A stretch of 64,000 bases of DNA from NCBI RefSeq assembly GCF_022809775.1, contig NZ_CP094380.1:2331501-2395500 (forward strand), written 5' to 3'. The stretch is from Pseudodesulfovibrio tunisiensis. Lineage in GTDB: Bacteria > Desulfobacterota > Desulfovibrionia > Desulfovibrionales > Desulfovibrionaceae. Shown one piece after another: positions 44,883-54,034 of this stretch (positions within the stretch are counted from its first letter, which is position 1; each line of letters starts with the position of its first letter). The position numbers and the translations under genes were made by a program. The notes under the pieces are model-generated. The model saw nothing but the letters and a program-made list of their open reading frames with translations, had not been told where the DNA came from and made no database searches.

Positions 44883-47363
44883 ATGACTGCAACATCACAG
44901 CCACCCGCTCTTCCACATCTTTCTTCCACCGAGCAGCCCGAAGCCGCCCAAGAACATGCCATGCCCTTCGGTCCGGTGGCGGATGCCGAACAATCCGCAC
45001 AGGACAAGCCCGAAGCAGAGCCTTCAGCGGAGTCGGAAAGTCCTTCTTCCGAGCCTCCGGTCCCGGCAGATGCGACATTCGACCCGGTGCCGGATGAGGC
45101 AGAACTGGAACTGGGGCTGCATTCCGCATTTTTCGCCTTTCCCGAGGCGGACAACACCCTGGCCATGTCCACGACATGGAATCAATGGGCCAGCTTTTCC
45201 AGCCCCCCACAGCCCTTTCCCGCGCCGGGCAGATTCCTTTCCATGCCCATTCACCCGGAATCGCCACAGCCCGAATCTCCGGAAATGGAAGACGATCCCT
45301 CCTCCACCACTTCAAGGCACGAATTCGTCCAGTGGCAGTACAGCAATCCGACACACCCCGGGGTGGACCTGAACATGGCCAACGTGTGGGAGGAATTCAC
45401 GGGCAAGGGCGTGAAGGTGGCGGTCATCGACAACGGCATGGAATACACCCACCCGGAACTCGGCCACAGCTACATGCCGGAATACGGCTATGACGGTCAG
45501 CTCGACATCAACGACCCCACGCCCAAGGCCGAACACGAAAATCACGGGACCCAATGCGCCAGCCTGATCGTAGGGGCAAACGACGGTCAGGGCATTACCG
45601 GGGTGGCCTACGACGCGTCCTTCTCGGCCATCCGCATCGGCCTGAACGGCAGCCCCATGACCGACTCGCAGATGGCAGACGCGATTCATCACGCGGATTT
45701 CGCGGACGTGGTCAACATGAGCTACCGAAGCATCGCGTTTCAGAACGCACCATTGGAAAATGCGGCCTACACCGACCTTGTCGAACATGGCCGCGACGGG
45801 CTCGGCTCGCTCCTGTTCAGGGCTCCAGGCAATGACCGCCTTGACGGAATGTATTCCGTCACGGATACCGCCGCGTTCAATCCGGGCATGAATCTGGTCG
45901 GGGCCATCGAAGCCACCGGGAAATTCGCCAAATTTTCCACACCCTCGTCAGCCACCCTGGTCACGGCTCCGGGCGACGACATCTGGCTGGCGGACCGAGT
46001 GCCGCCTCACGGCGACAATCCCGACGGCAGCTACATCCAGCTTTGGGGCACATCCTATTCCACGCCCATGGCCTCCGGAGTTGCCGCACTCATGCTGGAG
46101 GCCAACCCGAATCTGGGCTACCGCGACGTGCAGGCCATCATGTCCATGACAGCCCGCCACACGGAAAACGCCACCTCCGACGACAACATCGGTCAATGGG
46201 ATTGGCAGATCAACGGCGCACACGACTGGAACAACGGCGGCATGCACGCCAGCCACGACTACGGCTTCGGCCTTGTGGATGCAAAAGGCGCAGTGCGTCT
46301 GGCCGAATCATGGGATCAGGGTGTGCATACCGCGTCCAACGTGATCACCACCTCGGTTTCGGCCCACCCGAACGCACCGCTCCCGGACGCAGACGGCACC
46401 TGTCTGGACAGTTCGGTCACGGTAACCGACTCGATGACAGTGGAATATGTGCAGGCGGAAGTGACCGTTGCCGGGCTTGTGCCATCACAGCTCGCTCTGG
46501 CCCTGTATTCTCCGTCCGGCACGGAGAGCTGGCTTTTATACACCCCGCCCTCGGAATGGGATGCCGGAATCGAGCAGAGCGGCATGCATTCCCTGACCGC
46601 CCTGTTCGGCTCCACCCAGTGCCGGGGCGAACTGTCCTCCGGCGAATGGCGACTGGCCGCATGGGATCTGGTCACGGGAACGGAACACACGCTGGAAGAC
46701 TGGACCCTGACCCTGCATGGCGCTCCGCAGGACAACAACGACCTGTACGTGTTCACGGACGAATTCGGGGAACACGCAGCGCAGGACGCGTTGCGCGCCG
46801 AGCTGGCCGACAATGCCGGGATCGACACCATCAATGCCTCGGCCTGCTCCACGGATTCGCTCATTGACCTGCGGGCCGGAGAAACCAGCATCATTGACGG
46901 GACCGAACTGACCATTGCCTGGGGAACCACCATTGAGAATGCGCACGCCGGGGACGGCAACGACACGCTTGTCGGCAACCTTGCGGACAACCAGCTGTTC
47001 GGCTGGCGCGGTGACGACACCTTGTGCGGCGGAGCAGGACAGGACAAGCTCACGGGCGGAACCGGGTCGGACGTGTTCCTGTACCAGAGCACGAATCAGG
47101 GTGGTGACACCGTGCTCGACTTCACTCTGGGGCAGGACCTCTTCGCCTTTTCCCATGCGGAATTCGGCTGGTCCGAAACGGGCTTTCTGGACGCAGACCA
47201 TTTCTTCACCAGCCTGATGGACATGAATGTGAACGAGGCGTGTTTCGTCTTCGAGGCGGACACGCTGTATTACGATGCTGACGGAACAGGGGACAGCGCC
47301 GCCATCACCATTGCGGAAATCGCCGGGGACGATGTTCAGGCGGACAGCATCGCGCTGGTCTGA
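44883..47363 (+). CDS. Kexin-like S8 serine protease with P domain and RTX repeats, predicted type I secreted
   Basis: 826 residues. Residues 1-145 are acidic and Pro/Glu/Ser-rich, with no signal peptide. The subtilase domain (about 146-415) has Asp183 (VAVIDNGMEYTHPE), His221 (HENHGTQCASLI) and Ser391 (WGTSYSTPMASGVAA). A proprotein-convertase P domain follows (about 440-555, ending LEDWTLTLHG). Near 690-740 are RTX calcium-binding nonapeptides (GDGNDTLVG, GGAGQDKLTGGTGSD). The RTX repeats and absent Sec signal suggest type I export. The ATG at 44883 has no clear ribosome site, so the start is uncertain. No secretion genes are adjacent. Confidence 0.88.
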   Translation: MTATSQPPALPHLSSTEQPEAAQEHAMPFGPVADAEQSAQDKPEAEPSAESESPSSEPPVPADATFDPVPDEAELELGLHSAFFAFPEADNTLAMSTTWNQWASFSSPPQPFPAPGRFLSMPIHPESPQPESPEMEDDPSSTTSRHEFVQWQYSNPTHPGVDLNMANVWEEFTGKGVKVAVIDNGMEYTHPELGHSYMPEYGYDGQLDINDPTPKAEHENHGTQCASLIVGANDGQGITGVAYDASFSAIRIGLNGSPMTDSQMADAIHHADFADVVNMSYRSIAFQNAPLENAAYTDLVEHGRDGLGSLLFRAPGNDRLDGMYSVTDTAAFNPGMNLVGAIEATGKFAKFSTPSSATLVTAPGDDIWLADRVPPHGDNPDGSYIQLWGTSYSTPMASGVAALMLEANPNLGYRDVQAIMSMTARHTENATSDDNIGQWDWQINGAHDWNNGGMHASHDYGFGLVDAKGAVRLAESWDQGVHTASNVITTSVSAHPNAPLPDADGTCLDSSVTVTDSMTVEYVQAEVTVAGLVPSQLALALYSPSGTESWLLYTPPSEWDAGIEQSGMHSLTALFGSTQCRGELSSGEWRLAAWDLVTGTEHTLEDWTLTLHGAPQDNNDLYVFTDEFGEHAAQDALRAELADNAGIDTINASACSTDSLIDLRAGETSIIDGTELTIAWGTTIENAHAGDGNDTLVGNLADNQLFGWRGDDTLCGGAGQDKLTGGTGSDVFLYQSTNQGGDTVLDFTLGQDLFAFSHAEFGWSETGFLDADHFFTSLMDMNVNEACFVFEADTLYYDADGTGDSAAITIAEIAGDDVQADSIALV

Positions 47364-47375
47364 TTCAAATCCGGA

Positions 47376-49745
47376 TCAATCCCGGCGCATCACGCGCTGG
47401 ATTTCGGCTTCCAGATCACCGACCTCGAACGGCTTGGGCACGTACCCATTCATTCCGGCCTCCAGAAATCGAGCGCGATCCTGCTGCATGGCATGGGCTG
47501 TCAGGGCAATGACCGGAATCTCCAGATCAAGATCGGACCGAATGGCCCGGGTGGTCTCGAGACCATCCATGCCCGGCATCTGAATGTCCATGAGCACGCA
47601 ATCGAACTGCTTGCGGCCCAATTGATCCAGTGCATCCTCCCCGGTTTCCACGCACACGCAGACATGGCCCAGCTGATTGAGCAGCCTTTCGACCACAACG
47701 CGATTTATGCGCTCATCCTCGGCCAGAAGGATGCGCAACCCCGTAACCCGCGGCAGGGAAGCCAGCGGATAGGCGCAACTTTCGCATTCTGCCTGCCCGG
47801 CTGACTTCACCGTGACGCAAAAGGCGATGTTGGTGCCTTTCCCCTCTTCGCTGGAAATGGACATGTTGCCGTCCATCAGGCCGACCAGACGCCGCGCAAT
47901 GCCAAGGCCGAGGCCGGTTCCCTGATATTTGCGCGTGTACGAGCCATCCACCTGGAAAAAGGGATCGAACACGGCCTTGAGTTTGTCCTCGGGAATGCCG
48001 ATGCCGGAATCATCCACTTCAAAATACAACCGGGTCCTGCCGTCCGGAGTCTGGCCCAGAGGATATCCCTCGACGCGGACACGCCCGGACTGGGTGAACT
48101 TGACCGCATTGCCCACCAGATTGAAGAGAATCTGGCGAAGTCGTCCCTTGTCCCCGCGAAAGCAGTTGGGCAGCCCCGGGTCCATGTCCCACGAGCACTG
48201 CACTCCGCGTTTTTCCGCAGGATGCCGGAAAACCGAAACCACGGAATCCATGAGCGACCCGATCTCGAAATCCGTTTCCTCCAGTTCAACCTTGCCGGAC
48301 TCGACCTTGGAGAGATCCAGAATGTCGTTGAGCACATGCAGCAGGCCGCGCCCGGACTTCATTGCCAGCCCCAGATAATTCCGCTGTTCCGGGGTCAGGT
48401 CGGAGAACCGCAGCAGTTGCAGGATGCCGAGCAGCCCGTTCAGAGGCGTCCGGATTTCGTGGCTCATGTTGGCGAGAAATTCATTCTTGGCAAGGCTTGC
48501 CTGCTCTGCCTGTGCCTTGGCCCGGGTGAGCTGCTCCTCCATGCGCTTGAGCCGGGTGATGTCCGCGGCAAGATGCATGTGCACAAGGCGTCCTTCCAGC
48601 CATTCGATGACACGGTCGTGATTCAGATACCACCGTTTGGAAATCGGGTTGAACCCCTCGTACACCTCGGTGGACGCATCCTTGCCCCCGGTACTCAGCA
48701 GCCAGGGTTTCCGGCAATGGGAACATTGTCCGGAATCGTTGCGGAAGTGGCTCCAGCAGGGCACGCCCGGCAGACATTCGCCAAAGGTCTCGACCATGTG
48801 CTTGTTGATGAACAGCACCTCGTGAGTCTCCAGATCGGACACGTACACATCCGCGTCAATGCCGTCGAGAATGGCATGCAGCCGCTTTTGCGAATGCAGC
48901 AGCTCGCGATTGGCCAGCACCCTTGCGGTCACGTCCACAAGCGACCCTTCCAGCAGCGACAGTTCCCCCGTGCTTTCGTCCCGGACGGCCCGCGCATTCT
49001 CGGAAACCCAGACCTCGGACCCGTCCTTGCGCCGGAACCGGGTTTCATGGCCGAGAATCTCGCCCTTTTCCCGCAGCACCCTGAGCAGCCGATCCCTGTC
49101 CGCAGGCTCTGGATACAGTTCCTGACCGATGCACGCGATCGACTGCATGAGCTCTTCCGGCGAGCCATAGCCCAGCAGGGTCGCCAGAGCCGGATTCACG
49201 TTCACGAACCTGCCGTCCGGGGTGGACTGGTACAGCCCGACCACGGAGTTCTCGAACAGTGTCCGATAATTGTGTTCGCTCTCCAGCAGGGCATCCCTGC
49301 CGCGCCAGTCCTCGCCAACATCATGAAGAATGCAGTGGGTCTGCCGAAAACCGCCCTGCTCATCATGGCCGACACGTCCGTCGAACGCGGCCAGCAGCAG
49401 GGAACCATCCTTGCGAACCATCTCGAAAATCACGTTGCGGACTTCGCCGATCTCGAGAAAACGGGGAAAACGGCCCTTGAACAGTTCCCGCGAATCCGGT
49501 GTCAGGAATTCCCCGAACCACTTTCCAAGGACTTCGGACTGCTCGTAGCCGAGCAGTTGCAGCCATGCCTGATTCGCCTCGAGGATTCGCCCGTCACGAT
49601 CCAGAGACTGGTATCCGAGAGGCGCGCGTTCGAAGAAATCCCGAAAGTATTCGGTTCCGCGCCCGCGCAGGTTCCGGTTTTCCCTTCGCAGGAATTCCAG
49701 CTCCCTGATCAGCTCTTCCCGTGTCCTTTTCGCGTCATCGACCAT
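47376..49745 (-). CDS. Hybrid sensor histidine kinase with PAS domains and receiver
   Basis: 789 residues, no membrane segment. After a short coiled coil come two or three PAS domains. The first lies at about 35-150 and the second at about 158-275. The third, at about 285-395, contains the Cys-rich [19 protein letters not shown]. The kinase core follows, with H-box [17 protein letters not shown], an N-box in [10 protein letters not shown] and G-boxes [10 protein letters not shown] and GTGLGLGIA. The C-terminal receiver has phospho-Asp in [13 protein letters not shown]. There is no adjacent output regulator. The ATG at 49745 follows GGGTGATGCC. Convergent with the protease, 12 bases apart. Confidence 0.9.
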   Translation of the reverse strand: MVDDAKRTREELIRELEFLRRENRNLRGRGTEYFRDFFERAPLGYQSLDRDGRILEANQAWLQLLGYEQSEVLGKWFGEFLTPDSRELFKGRFPRFLEIGEVRNVIFEMVRKDGSLLLAAFDGRVGHDEQGGFRQTHCILHDVGEDWRGRDALLESEHNYRTLFENSVVGLYQSTPDGRFVNVNPALATLLGYGSPEELMQSIACIGQELYPEPADRDRLLRVLREKGEILGHETRFRRKDGSEVWVSENARAVRDESTGELSLLEGSLVDVTARVLANRELLHSQKRLHAILDGIDADVYVSDLETHEVLFINKHMVETFGECLPGVPCWSHFRNDSGQCSHCRKPWLLSTGGKDASTEVYEGFNPISKRWYLNHDRVIEWLEGRLVHMHLAADITRLKRMEEQLTRAKAQAEQASLAKNEFLANMSHEIRTPLNGLLGILQLLRFSDLTPEQRNYLGLAMKSGRGLLHVLNDILDLSKVESGKVELEETDFEIGSLMDSVVSVFRHPAEKRGVQCSWDMDPGLPNCFRGDKGRLRQILFNLVGNAVKFTQSGRVRVEGYPLGQTPDGRTRLYFEVDDSGIGIPEDKLKAVFDPFFQVDGSYTRKYQGTGLGLGIARRLVGLMDGNMSISSEEGKGTNIAFCVTVKSAGQAECESCAYPLASLPRVTGLRILLAEDERINRVVVERLLNQLGHVCVCVETGEDALDQLGRKQFDCVLMDIQMPGMDGLETTRAIRSDLDLEIPVIALTAHAMQQDRARFLEAGMNGYVPKPFEVGDLEAEIQRVMRRD

Positions 49746-49843
49746 GGCATCACCCGGTATTGGCAGTTTCCCCGGCACAATACGCCACGGTGCGATTGCG
49801 GGCTGTTATTTTTGGGGAAGCGCCGGTCGCCGGACGCAACAAA

Positions 49844-49879
49844 GCAGACGGCGTCCAGTAGGTACCGGACGCCGCCTGC
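49844..49879 (-). terminator. Hairpin after rex
   Basis: A 13-bp stem with one mismatch (GCAGACGGCGTCC / GGACGCCGCCTGC) and a 10-base loop, 25 bases beyond the rex stop. The T-rich tract on the minus side is weak (CTTTGTT). Confidence 0.6.
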
Positions 49880-49903
49880 ACGAAAAAATCAGGCTCCTGT
49901 CGA

Positions 49904-50536
49904 CTAGCTTCCGCCCAGGGTGATCTGGAAGGCCAGCGAGTAGAGGGAGTCGAAAAAGTCGACGTACTCAACGGGGATATGCGACGGAACATTGATGCGC
50001 GCCGCAGCAAAGTTGATGATCCCCTTGATGTTCCCTTCGACGAGATGGTTGGCGGCGCGCTGGGCGCGATCCGGCGGCGTGGTAATGATGCCGATCTCCA
50101 GGCCAAGCTCCGGGGCGCGTTCCTTGATGTGCGTGGGACACACGATTTCCATGTCCGCGACTTCCTGCCCGATCTTGTCGGGGTCGCAGTCGAACGCCGC
50201 CTTGATGCAGAATCCGCGCTCGCAGAAATGACTGTGCTTGAGCAGGGCCGTACCCAGACTCCCCACGCCGATCAGGGCGCAGTTCCATACCCGGTCGATA
50301 CCGAGGGACTGCTTGATGGACGAGATGAGCTCCTGCACATAGTACCCGACGCCGCGAACGCCAAACTCACCGAAATACGCCAGATCCTTTCTGATCTGGG
50401 AGGAGTTCACAGAACAGGCGCGGGCCAGCTTTTCCGAAGATATGACTTCGACGCCGTCCCGCTGGAGGTTCTGAAGAACCTGGATATATACCGCCAAGCG
50501 CCCTATCGTGGCCTTGGGAATGTGTTCACTTTTCAT
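49904..50536 (-). CDS. rex: Redox-sensing transcriptional repressor Rex
   Basis: An NADH/NAD+-sensing repressor that releases DNA when NADH is high. The 210-residue protein has an N-terminal winged helix (KATIGRLAVYIQVLQNLQ ... SSEKLARACSVNSSQIRKDLAYFG), then a Rossmann domain with CALIGVGSLGTALL and the C-terminal swapped helix (YVDFFDSLYSLAFQI). The ATG at 50536 has AAGG seven to ten bases upstream. An ATG nine codons earlier lacks a ribosome site and sits on the operator. It lies directly after atpE, as in D. vulgaris. Confidence 0.95.
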   Translation of the reverse strand: MKSEHIPKATIGRLAVYIQVLQNLQRDGVEVISSEKLARACSVNSSQIRKDLAYFGEFGVRGVGYYVQELISSIKQSLGIDRVWNCALIGVGSLGTALLKHSHFCERGFCIKAAFDCDPDKIGQEVADMEIVCPTHIKERAPELGLEIGIITTPPDRAQRAANHLVEGNIKGIINFAAARINVPSHIPVEYVDFFDSLYSLAFQITLGGS

Positions 50537-50561
50537 ATACGAACCTTTTCCGAGTCCAGTC

Positions 50562-50580
50562 ATGTGAATTTTTTAACAAG
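50562..50580 (-). promoter_or_regulatory. Candidate Rex operator in front of rex (autoregulation)
   Basis: On the minus strand CTTGTTAAAAAATTCACAT. Its first 17 bases are identical to the site upstream of aprBA. It ends about 25 bases before the rex ATG, in the atpE-rex gap after the atpE terminator. Confidence 0.7.
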
Positions 50581-50591
50581 ACCTGACTCGA

Positions 50592-50619
50592 AAAAGGGAG
50601 GCCGGGGGCCTCCCCTTTT
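50592..50619 (-). terminator. Terminator between atpE and rex
   Basis: On the minus strand AAAAGGGGAGGCC and GGCCTCCCTTTT form a stem with one bulge and a GGG-type loop, followed by Ts. It separates the atp mRNA from rex. Confidence 0.8.
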
Positions 50620-50639
50620 CATTCAATAAACCGATCCAA

Positions 50640-50945
50640 CTAGACAACGAAGAGCAGGATCAGGTTGACAACCAGAGCGTAAATAGCCAGGGACTCGACA
50701 AAGGCGAGGCCGAGGATCAGGGTGGTGGTCAGCTGGCCACCAGCTTCGGGATTGCGGGCGATGCCTTCGCAGGCGCCCTTCAGGCCCATGCCCTGACCGA
50801 TACCGCAGAGACCGGCAGCGATGCCCATGCCCAGAGCAGTGGCGTAAGCCTTGGCGGACATGATGGCGGGATCGCCAGCGGCGAAGGCAGCGGAAGCAGT
50901 CAGCACCATGGCCAGAGTCGTCAACAGAATCTTAGCAGCTTTCAT
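50640..50945 (-). CDS. atpE: ATP synthase F0 subunit c, with N-terminal signal-like extension
   Basis: Forms the ion-driven c-ring. The 101-residue protein begins with a signal-like segment ([20 protein letters not shown]) before the usual two-helix hairpin. The ion-binding Glu84 lies in [14 protein letters not shown]. Gln51 (GIGQG), Ser85 and Tyr89 match positions 32, 66 and 70 of Na+-binding c subunits, but the Thr67 position is Leu86. The loop motif ARNPEA is intact. TTGGAGGAAACTTAC precedes the ATG at 50945. Part of atpZ-atpI-atpB-atpE. Confidence 0.95.
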   Translation of the reverse strand: MKAAKILLTTLAMVLTASAAFAAGDPAIMSAKAYATALGMGIAAGLCGIGQGMGLKGACEGIARNPEAGGQLTTTLILGLAFVESLAIYALVVNLILLFVV

Positions 50946-51015
50946 GTAAGTTTCCTCCAACAAATCAATTATTGTTTTGGTCTAAGACCATTTCCCCATG
51001 ATTGTCCAGCACGAA

Positions 51016-51708
51016 TTAATGTGCGTGCTCGATGGCGCCCTGCAGGTAGATCATCGTCAGCATGAAAAAGATGAATGCCTGGATGGTCTTGGCCAGCATG
51101 AACAGAAAGTACATCGGCAGGGTGCCCAGAACCGGAGCCAGCATGAACAGCAGAATCAGAACGATTTCCTCACCGCGGATGTTGCCGAACAGACGAAGCG
51201 TCAGGCTGAGCGGCCGCGCGATGTGGGAAATGGGTTCCAGAATCAGCATGAGCGGGGCCAGAAAGCCGACCGGGCCCATGAAGTGCTTGATGTAGCCGAA
51301 GCCCCATTTTTTGATACCTACGCCCTGATAGAACAGGAACACGATGACGGCCATGGCCGCATTCGTGTTGATGTTGGCGGTGGGCGCGTCGCAGCCGGGG
51401 ACCAGACCGATGTAGTTCATGACCAGAATGGCCATGAAGATGGTCACCAGCAGCGGAACGAAACGACGGCCTTCCTGACCGAGGTTCGTAACGACAAAGT
51501 CCTCCAGGCCGCCCACAATCACCTCGAAGAGGTTCTGCATGCCGCCGGGGACGAGTTTCAGGCTGCCGCGAACGAGCAGTCCGAGAGAAAACAGGATAGC
51601 CATTGCCAGCCACATGTACAGCACGTGGTTGGGAATGTGGGTGCCCAACGCGGAGTTGAGCATATCCATGTACAACAGGGGATGCGGTAAACCGCCTGCG
51701 AAACCCAT
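51016..51708 (-). CDS. atpB: ATP synthase F0 subunit a
   Basis: Stator subunit that provides the ion half-channels. The 230-residue protein has five to six membrane helices and the conserved Arg in [15 protein letters not shown] (near 163-177). N-terminal motifs are [36 protein letters not shown] precedes the ATG. In many deltaproteobacteria the F0 a and c genes lie apart from the F1 genes, and no F1 gene is seen here. Confidence 0.95.
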   Translation of the reverse strand: MGFAGGLPHPLLYMDMLNSALGTHIPNHVLYMWLAMAILFSLGLLVRGSLKLVPGGMQNLFEVIVGGLEDFVVTNLGQEGRRFVPLLVTIFMAILVMNYIGLVPGCDAPTANINTNAAMAVIVFLFYQGVGIKKWGFGYIKHFMGPVGFLAPLMLILEPISHIARPLSLTLRLFGNIRGEEIVLILLFMLAPVLGTLPMYFLFMLAKTIQAFIFFMLTMIYLQGAIEHAH

Positions 51709-51734
51709 ATCCTTACGCCTCCTTAGAAATCAAG

Positions 51735-52154
51735 CTAGGCATTCTTACGCCCCATTTGCACCAGGTTTGAAACAGCGATGTTCGCCACCACCGTGCCGAG
51801 CCCGGCTACCAACCCCCATATGGGAATTCGAACGATTCCGATCAGCCAGTAGAGGGCCAACCCGCTCAGAACCATTTTTCCCATAAAAATCGCAAACAGG
51901 ATGAACGGCGCGCCCTTGCGCACGTACACAAGCTGCTGGGCAATGCGGGCCAGTGCCCAGAAATTCACGGTCGCGAGGACCGCGCCCGCCGCGTAGGCAA
52001 GCGCCCACGGAGAACATGCCAGCACCAGCATGATCGCTAAAGAGGTCCCCAGCGACACATAAATCTGGTTGCGAACAATGACGCGAACCTCTGGATGGGC
52101 GAACCCGCTCCTGACAAGAAGCCGCTCGACCATCTGATTGAGTTTACGCATCAT
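51735..52154 (-). CDS. atpI: AtpI-like ATP synthase accessory membrane protein
   Basis: 139 residues with four predicted membrane helices (VSLGTSLAIMLVLACSPWAL; AAGAVLATVNFWALARIAQQ; FILFAIFMGKMVLSGLALYW; GLVAGLGTVVANIAVS). This pattern matches the ATP synthase I / AtpI family, thought to help c-ring assembly or Mg2+ supply. Two adjacent ATGs open the frame. It overlaps the upstream small gene by 11 bases. Confidence 0.8.
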   Translation of the reverse strand: MMRKLNQMVERLLVRSGFAHPEVRVIVRNQIYVSLGTSLAIMLVLACSPWALAYAAGAVLATVNFWALARIAQQLVYVRKGAPFILFAIFMGKMVLSGLALYWLIGIVRIPIWGLVAGLGTVVANIAVSNLVQMGRKNA

Positions 52155-52437
52155 GCTCCCCGTTTTCCTGTTTCAAAGAACCTTGCTGCTGCTTTTTGCG
52201 GGCCTCTTCACGCATCTGCAGTTTTCTCACGTCCTCGAAGACCATCTTGAATCCGGCCATGATGCCGAGCAGGGCCCAGATCATGGTCATCCACGGTTCG
52301 GTCCCGAGCCACTTGTCGAGATAATAGCCGATGACCAGCCCAACGACAGTACCGGATACAAAATGCAGTCCCAGCGTTCCCGCAGTGGAACCGACCTGTA
52401 CGACGGTCTTTATTCTGTCGTCTTTTAAAAAGCGCAT
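52144..52437 (-). CDS. AtpZ/AtpQ-type small membrane protein of the ATP synthase operon
   Basis: 97 residues with two membrane helices (LHFVSGTVVGLVIGYYLDKWLG and WMTMIWALLGIMAGFKMVFEDV, the first shown up to YLDKW). The charged tail is Lys/Gln/Glu-rich. The G-x-x-x-G-Y-x-L-D-x-x-L-G-T pattern is that of the AtpZ/F0F1-ATPase subunit (DUF/AtpR-like) family at the head of atp operons. AGGTGCATGG lies before the ATG. First gene of the operon. Confidence 0.8.
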   Translation of the reverse strand: MRFLKDDRIKTVVQVGSTAGTLGLHFVSGTVVGLVIGYYLDKWLGTEPWMTMIWALLGIMAGFKMVFEDVRKLQMREEARKKQQQGSLKQENGEHDA

Positions 52438-52738
52438 CCATGCACCTCATGAAGGAATTTTTCCTTTCGGCTCCGGAGGAGAGCCGTCCCGGAAAAGCAT
52501 TCGTGCATTCCTTCACAAGTGGAGGAGAGGTACCATATGCCAAGCTTTCACGTCAATGCGTTTTTCATTTTTCCACGCGTTTTTCTGCCCGGAGCACGTC
52601 CGTGTCCGGCGCAAAAGCCCTGTCTCTCAACCACTTGTGAATCCGCACATTTTTTAACGCCGATTTCCCGGCGGAACGAGTCCGAAGCCACGCGATGCGG
52701 CTTCGGTGTCCGTTCAGAACATTCTGCGTCCGCGCTCC
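52438..52738. promoter_or_regulatory. Region upstream of the atp operon
   Basis: 301 bases with no gene. It contains a possible Rex-like site TCGTGCATTCCTTCACAA (52501-52518, right half perfect, left half weak) and another TTGTGAA half-site at 52635. A small CCGAAGCC/GGCTTCGG hairpin (52682-52706) follows the DUF3426 gene. The promoter itself was not pinned down. Confidence 0.4.
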
Positions 52739-54007
52739 CTATTCCGGGTCTGCCGCGTCCACCACCTTGACCATGAATTCCTTGACCTCGGCCGGAGGCT
52801 CGAAGAACACCGCCATGAACGGTGCGGCCGAACCGGGCCGGATGAAGGTGTTGTTGGACAGGATGCCCACCTCGGACTGAAGCCCCTGCTCGATCTCCTC
52901 GCGCGTCTGCACCTCGAGCTGGAACTGGGACAGCACGTTGCCGCACAGCAGGTCACGGGTGGCAAGGGCATTGCCCTGCGCATCGTACAGGGCCACTTCG
53001 ACCCGGATGCGCTCCTTGGGCGTGGAGAACCGGTTCACGGCCTTGCCTTCGACCACGAACAGATTGCCGGACTTCTCGTTGACCACGTAATACTGCTTGA
53101 CGTTCTTGAGCTCGATCTTGCGCAGCCGCTCGGCCGGGGATTCGCCCGGCTCCACGTCCGTGGTCGCGGACTCGTCGGCAAACCACGCGCCAACATAGGG
53201 CACGTTGCGGAAATATTGCGCCGGGTCCAGCCCGAACAGCTTCCATGCCTGAAAATAGATGGCTGCGCCCGAACCCAGAATCAGGATCAGCAGCACGATC
53301 AGACAGCCAAGGGATTTACCGCCCTTCTTTCTTTCGGGCTTTTCCTCACTGTCGCCATCCAGAGAAAATCCGCCCTGATCGAGCCCGAGGTCCTCGGGCT
53401 CGTCCCCGTCGTCCTCAAGCTCCTGGTCGTCGCCATCCTCGAAAAGGTCGTCGCCGGGCTCGTCGTCCTCCCCGTCCTCGAACAGGGAATCGTCGTCCTC
53501 GTCGCCATCCTCGTCCGCAAACAGGTCGTCCTCGTCGCCTTCGAAGACGGTATCCCTGGCCGGGGCATCGGGTCCGGGCCCTTCCTCGGCCTCCTCGGCG
53601 GAGTCCGCGGCATCGTCGAACAGGTCGTCCACATCGGCAAAGGCATCGTCTTCGGATTCCGAAGACGGTTCCTCCAAGGGCTCCTCCTCTTCAGATTCGG
53701 ATGCAGGCTCGGATGCAGGCTCTTCGGGCGCAGGTGCCGGAGTCGGCTTTTCCGTCGCGGATTCCTCCACTGTATCCTGGCCCATGGCTTCGTCGAACTC
53801 CCGGGCAAAGGCCTGATCCGCGTCCGCGTGCGGCTTGGCCCCCTCGTCCTCAAGCAGGGATTCCACCTCTTCCTCGGGGGTGTCGGTGGGCGGCGCGGCC
53901 TTGAACACGTGCGCGCATTTGGAGCACTTGACCTTGGAACCACCCGGGGCAAGACGATCCTCGGGCAGATTGTACCGGGTCTGGCAGTTCGGACAGGTAA
54001 TGATCAT
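52739..54007 (-). CDS. Zinc-ribbon / DUF3426-type membrane protein with a long acidic linker
   Basis: 422 residues. An N-terminal MJ0042-type zinc finger has Cys5, Cys8, Cys28 and Cys31 (CPNC ... CSKC). A very acidic Asp/Glu-rich linker (about 42-225) is followed by one membrane helix (about 240-260, LGCLIVLLILILGSGAAIYF) and a C-terminal DUF3426-like extracytoplasmic domain (about 270-420). The topology suggests the finger is cytoplasmic and the DUF3426 domain periplasmic. Function unknown. GGAGTCGCC precedes the ATG. Last gene of a minus-strand run with hpt. Confidence 0.85.
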   Translation of the reverse strand: MIITCPNCQTRYNLPEDRLAPGGSKVKCSKCAHVFKAAPPTDTPEEEVESLLEDEGAKPHADADQAFAREFDEAMGQDTVEESATEKPTPAPAPEEPASEPASESEEEEPLEEPSSESEDDAFADVDDLFDDAADSAEEAEEGPGPDAPARDTVFEGDEDDLFADEDGDEDDDSLFEDGEDDEPGDDLFEDGDDQELEDDGDEPEDLGLDQGGFSLDGDSEEKPERKKGGKSLGCLIVLLILILGSGAAIYFQAWKLFGLDPAQYFRNVPYVGAWFADESATTDVEPGESPAERLRKIELKNVKQYYVVNEKSGNLFVVEGKAVNRFSTPKERIRVEVALYDAQGNALATRDLLCGNVLSQFQLEVQTREEIEQGLQSEVGILSNNTFIRPGSAAPFMAVFFEPPAEVKEFMVKVVDAADPE

Positions 54008-54034
54008 GGCGGCGACTCCGGGATCGTTGCGCGG

